Source of the DNA: Oscheius sp. JU75
Taxonomy: Eukaryota; Nematoda; Chromadorea; Rhabditida; Rhabditidae
Assembly: GCA_037178855.1 (NCBI GenBank)
Contig: JASJZC010000007.1
Coordinates: 9,424,001 to 9,488,000, forward strand
DNA: 64,000 nucleotides
Direction: 5' to 3'
In this document: in pieces, positions 62,376 to 64,000 of the stretch
Layout of the letters: each line of letters begins with the position of its first letter
Position numbering within the stretch: position 1 is the first letter of the stretch
Notes under the pieces: generated by a model
What the model saw: only the letters and a program-made list of their open reading frames with translations
Database searches by the model: none
Told to the model about the DNA's origin: nothing
Made by a program: the position numbers and the translations under genes

Positions 62376-62406
62376 TTAACAGATGGCAATAAAGTGTTCA
62401 TTTGTG

Positions 62407-63522
62407 TTAACCCAGCCAACCTAGACTTCCTTGAACGACGCCGTCCGCTGCTCCCTTCCAAAACCGGCGCATCGGCCCCTCGGGTCGATTGATTTCGTAG
62501 ATTTGTGGGTATCCAGAATAGGGATAACCACCATACGCCGTTTGCATCGGATACCCGACACCGTAACTGCTTGTAGGATAACCAGCCTCAATAGGATAAG
62601 AAGGGTAGGAAGCGACTGGAACGACCTGGAAAAAGCTGATTGAAGTGGTGCAACTGGTTTTGGAGTTTCGAGACAGAACTAGTTCAAAAACCATGTTTAC
62701 AGAGTTCAAGAATGAGTGAGAATGGTTTAAAATAGTATATTTGACGGGATTCGTAATCAAGAAGTTGGTGAATAGAATACGTTGTTAATACTACAGGAAG
62801 CTCAAAGTTGCGTCAGTGAGTGTCTTTTGAGCTGGGTGCATTGATAAACAGAGTAAACGTATTTTCTTGGGATAGTGTGTCTAAAGCTTTCATCTTTACA
62901 AGACCTTTGTATCTGGCATGTGACCGTCAGTTAGATGAAAGTACAATAGGGTAGTGGCAGATACAAAAGTCACAGTTGCAAAGAGATGGTGCTCTGAATG
63001 AAATGAAAAACTGGATAGATTCTGTAGACCTTACATCCAACATTTGATTCGGGGACCTACGCATTTTCACTGTCAGGTGTACTTGCCAACTTGTAATTCC
63101 CGTAATCTGTCAGGGCCAAACCGTCCCAGACAGTACTGTTAGTCTAGAGCTAGATTACTTCGGCCCAGAGTACTTTCATCCTATTCTCTCTCAGTTTCTA
63201 TCACGACACCCTTAGATCCTGTATAATTAGGAAGTACCTCATTCGGTTAAGAATCCCGAAAGCTCGCACCGTTCAGGGAAAGGTAGACTAGTATAGCATA
63301 ATTCGAGAATGAAAGTTGTCTCCGTTAGTTGAGTACAAGGCCAAATTCCTCAAGACCTATGAAACTCACTCCCGTTTGGTACGGCTGAATATACGTTGCT
63401 GGCTGCGGCACCAGTGGTTGATATCCTTGTCCGCCGTTAGCATCTCCTGCCGTTAGCCCAATAGAAAAAACGGCTTGTCCGAAAACGGCGCTCAAAGAAC
63501 ATAAGAGCACGACTAGGAACAT
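62407..63522 (-). CDS. Gly/Tyr/Pro-rich secreted protein
   Basis: Exon 1, 63370-63522 (MFLVVLLCSLSAVFGQ, signal peptide; then GQGYQPLVPQPATYIQPYQ) and exon 2, 62407-62625 (VVPVASYPSYPIEAGYP, repeated GYP and YPxxxY units, ending RRFWKGAADGVVQGSLGWLG) join in phase to 123 aa (TAA). The low-complexity middle resembles cuticle or extracellular-matrix linked proteins of nematodes. The tail KGAADGVVQG is reminiscent of the neighbouring gene's GVQGMLRGALLG. The intron of 744 nt (62626-63369) has nothing recognisable in it. Confidence 0.7.
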
Positions 63523-63737
63523 TATGCTGAAAATAGTCGTTGTTTGAAGACGTGAAAAGGGATTGAGTAACTAGACGACGACCTTGGAGGGCCACTTCAA
63601 AAAAGGGACGCGTAAGGGCGCCGTCCCTGTTGAAGCAGGTCAGGTATGCACCTGACATTGTAGATTTAAGCACTCTTGACACTTCTAGCGAAATCTTCAA
63701 AGCTTTATTGCAATTTTCTACAACCTTCATATCTTGT

Positions 63738-63805
63738 TTACTTTTTCTTGCCCATAGCTCCTAAAGCAGCTCCAAGCAAGGCACCACGCAACATTCCTTG
63801 AACGC
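63738..63805 (-). CDS. Last exon of a Gly/Ala-rich protein, partial
   Basis: It follows acceptor TTTTCAG and reads GVQGMLRGALLGAALGAMGKKK with TAA at 63738-63740. The upstream exon is probably 63819-63865, after an ATTCAG acceptor, with the rest beyond the window edge. The hydrophobic Gly/Ala helix with a Lys cap resembles small membrane-active or secreted peptides, and the tail of the gene at 62407-63522. The product cannot be named. Confidence 0.5.
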
Positions 63806-64000
63806 CTGAAAATGGCACTTATTTACTTTTTCCCTCTGGTTCCAGTGAGCCCTCTGCACCCTTACTGAATAATAGATAGTGTGTTTCGTTTCAAGCATTG
63901 TTTCAGGTGAAAAAAATGCTGAAAGGCAACGGGAAGGAGTCAAGAATGAAAATGTGAACGCGGCTTAGGGATTAAAGGAGATTCGGGTAGGCCTCGCTTA

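Overview
The window is nuclear DNA of an animal, most likely a nematode. Introns are short (about 35-60 nt) with GT donors and strong TTTCAG-type acceptors, several start codons sit just after acceptor-like TTTCAG (as expected for spliced-leader trans-splicing), genes are dense, and the families are nematode-typical: an astacin with two ShKT domains, an innexin, M13 peptidases and small secreted peptides. No species is assigned. Gene models were spliced by hand from the sequence; reading phases close across introns unless stated.

Layout. 1-6014 (+): the 3' part of a gene coding for at least two and a half tandem M13 (neprilysin) peptidase domains in one chain. 6100-8300: a rearranged stretch with a 231-nt inverted repeat, a USP39-exon fragment and two related coding remnants. 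8439-12237 (-): complete USP39, a catalytically dead splicing factor. 12400-14316 (-): unidentified coiled-coil protein. 14738-14965 (-): Gypsy-type RNase H fossil. 15990-16468 (+): small unidentified gene. 16894-18101 (+): astacin. 18807-19319 (-): RING-finger protein. 20490-21898 (+): SGNH hydrolase. 22171-25078 (-): innexin. 25100-29940: two weakly supported short genes and otherwise little.

29950-56480 is transposon-rich and surrounds one host gene (33591-55299, +) whose six exons still splice in frame across a 4.1-kb and a 15.3-kb intron. These introns hold a foldback element split by an RTE retrotransposon with a 15-bp target duplication, a second RTE with a 12-bp duplication, an intact DD37D mariner-like transposon, an intron-bearing Helitron split by a MITE, an internally deleted RTE, a Helitron fragment and a third RTE. 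A decayed mariner-like copy adjoins the last exon. Two RTE endonuclease segments exactly 10,995 nt apart differ at one base over about 740 bp as far as I compared them.

56500-64000: sparse. It holds a 67-aa secreted CxxxC/CxxxC peptide, a 65-aa secreted peptide with a KRR site, a 123-aa Gly/Tyr/Pro-rich secreted protein, and the last exon of another Gly/Ala-rich gene.

I found no tRNA, rRNA or CRISPR array. The biology is ordinary host genes plus very active, nested transposition. The most unusual coding object is the tandem-domain neprilysin.
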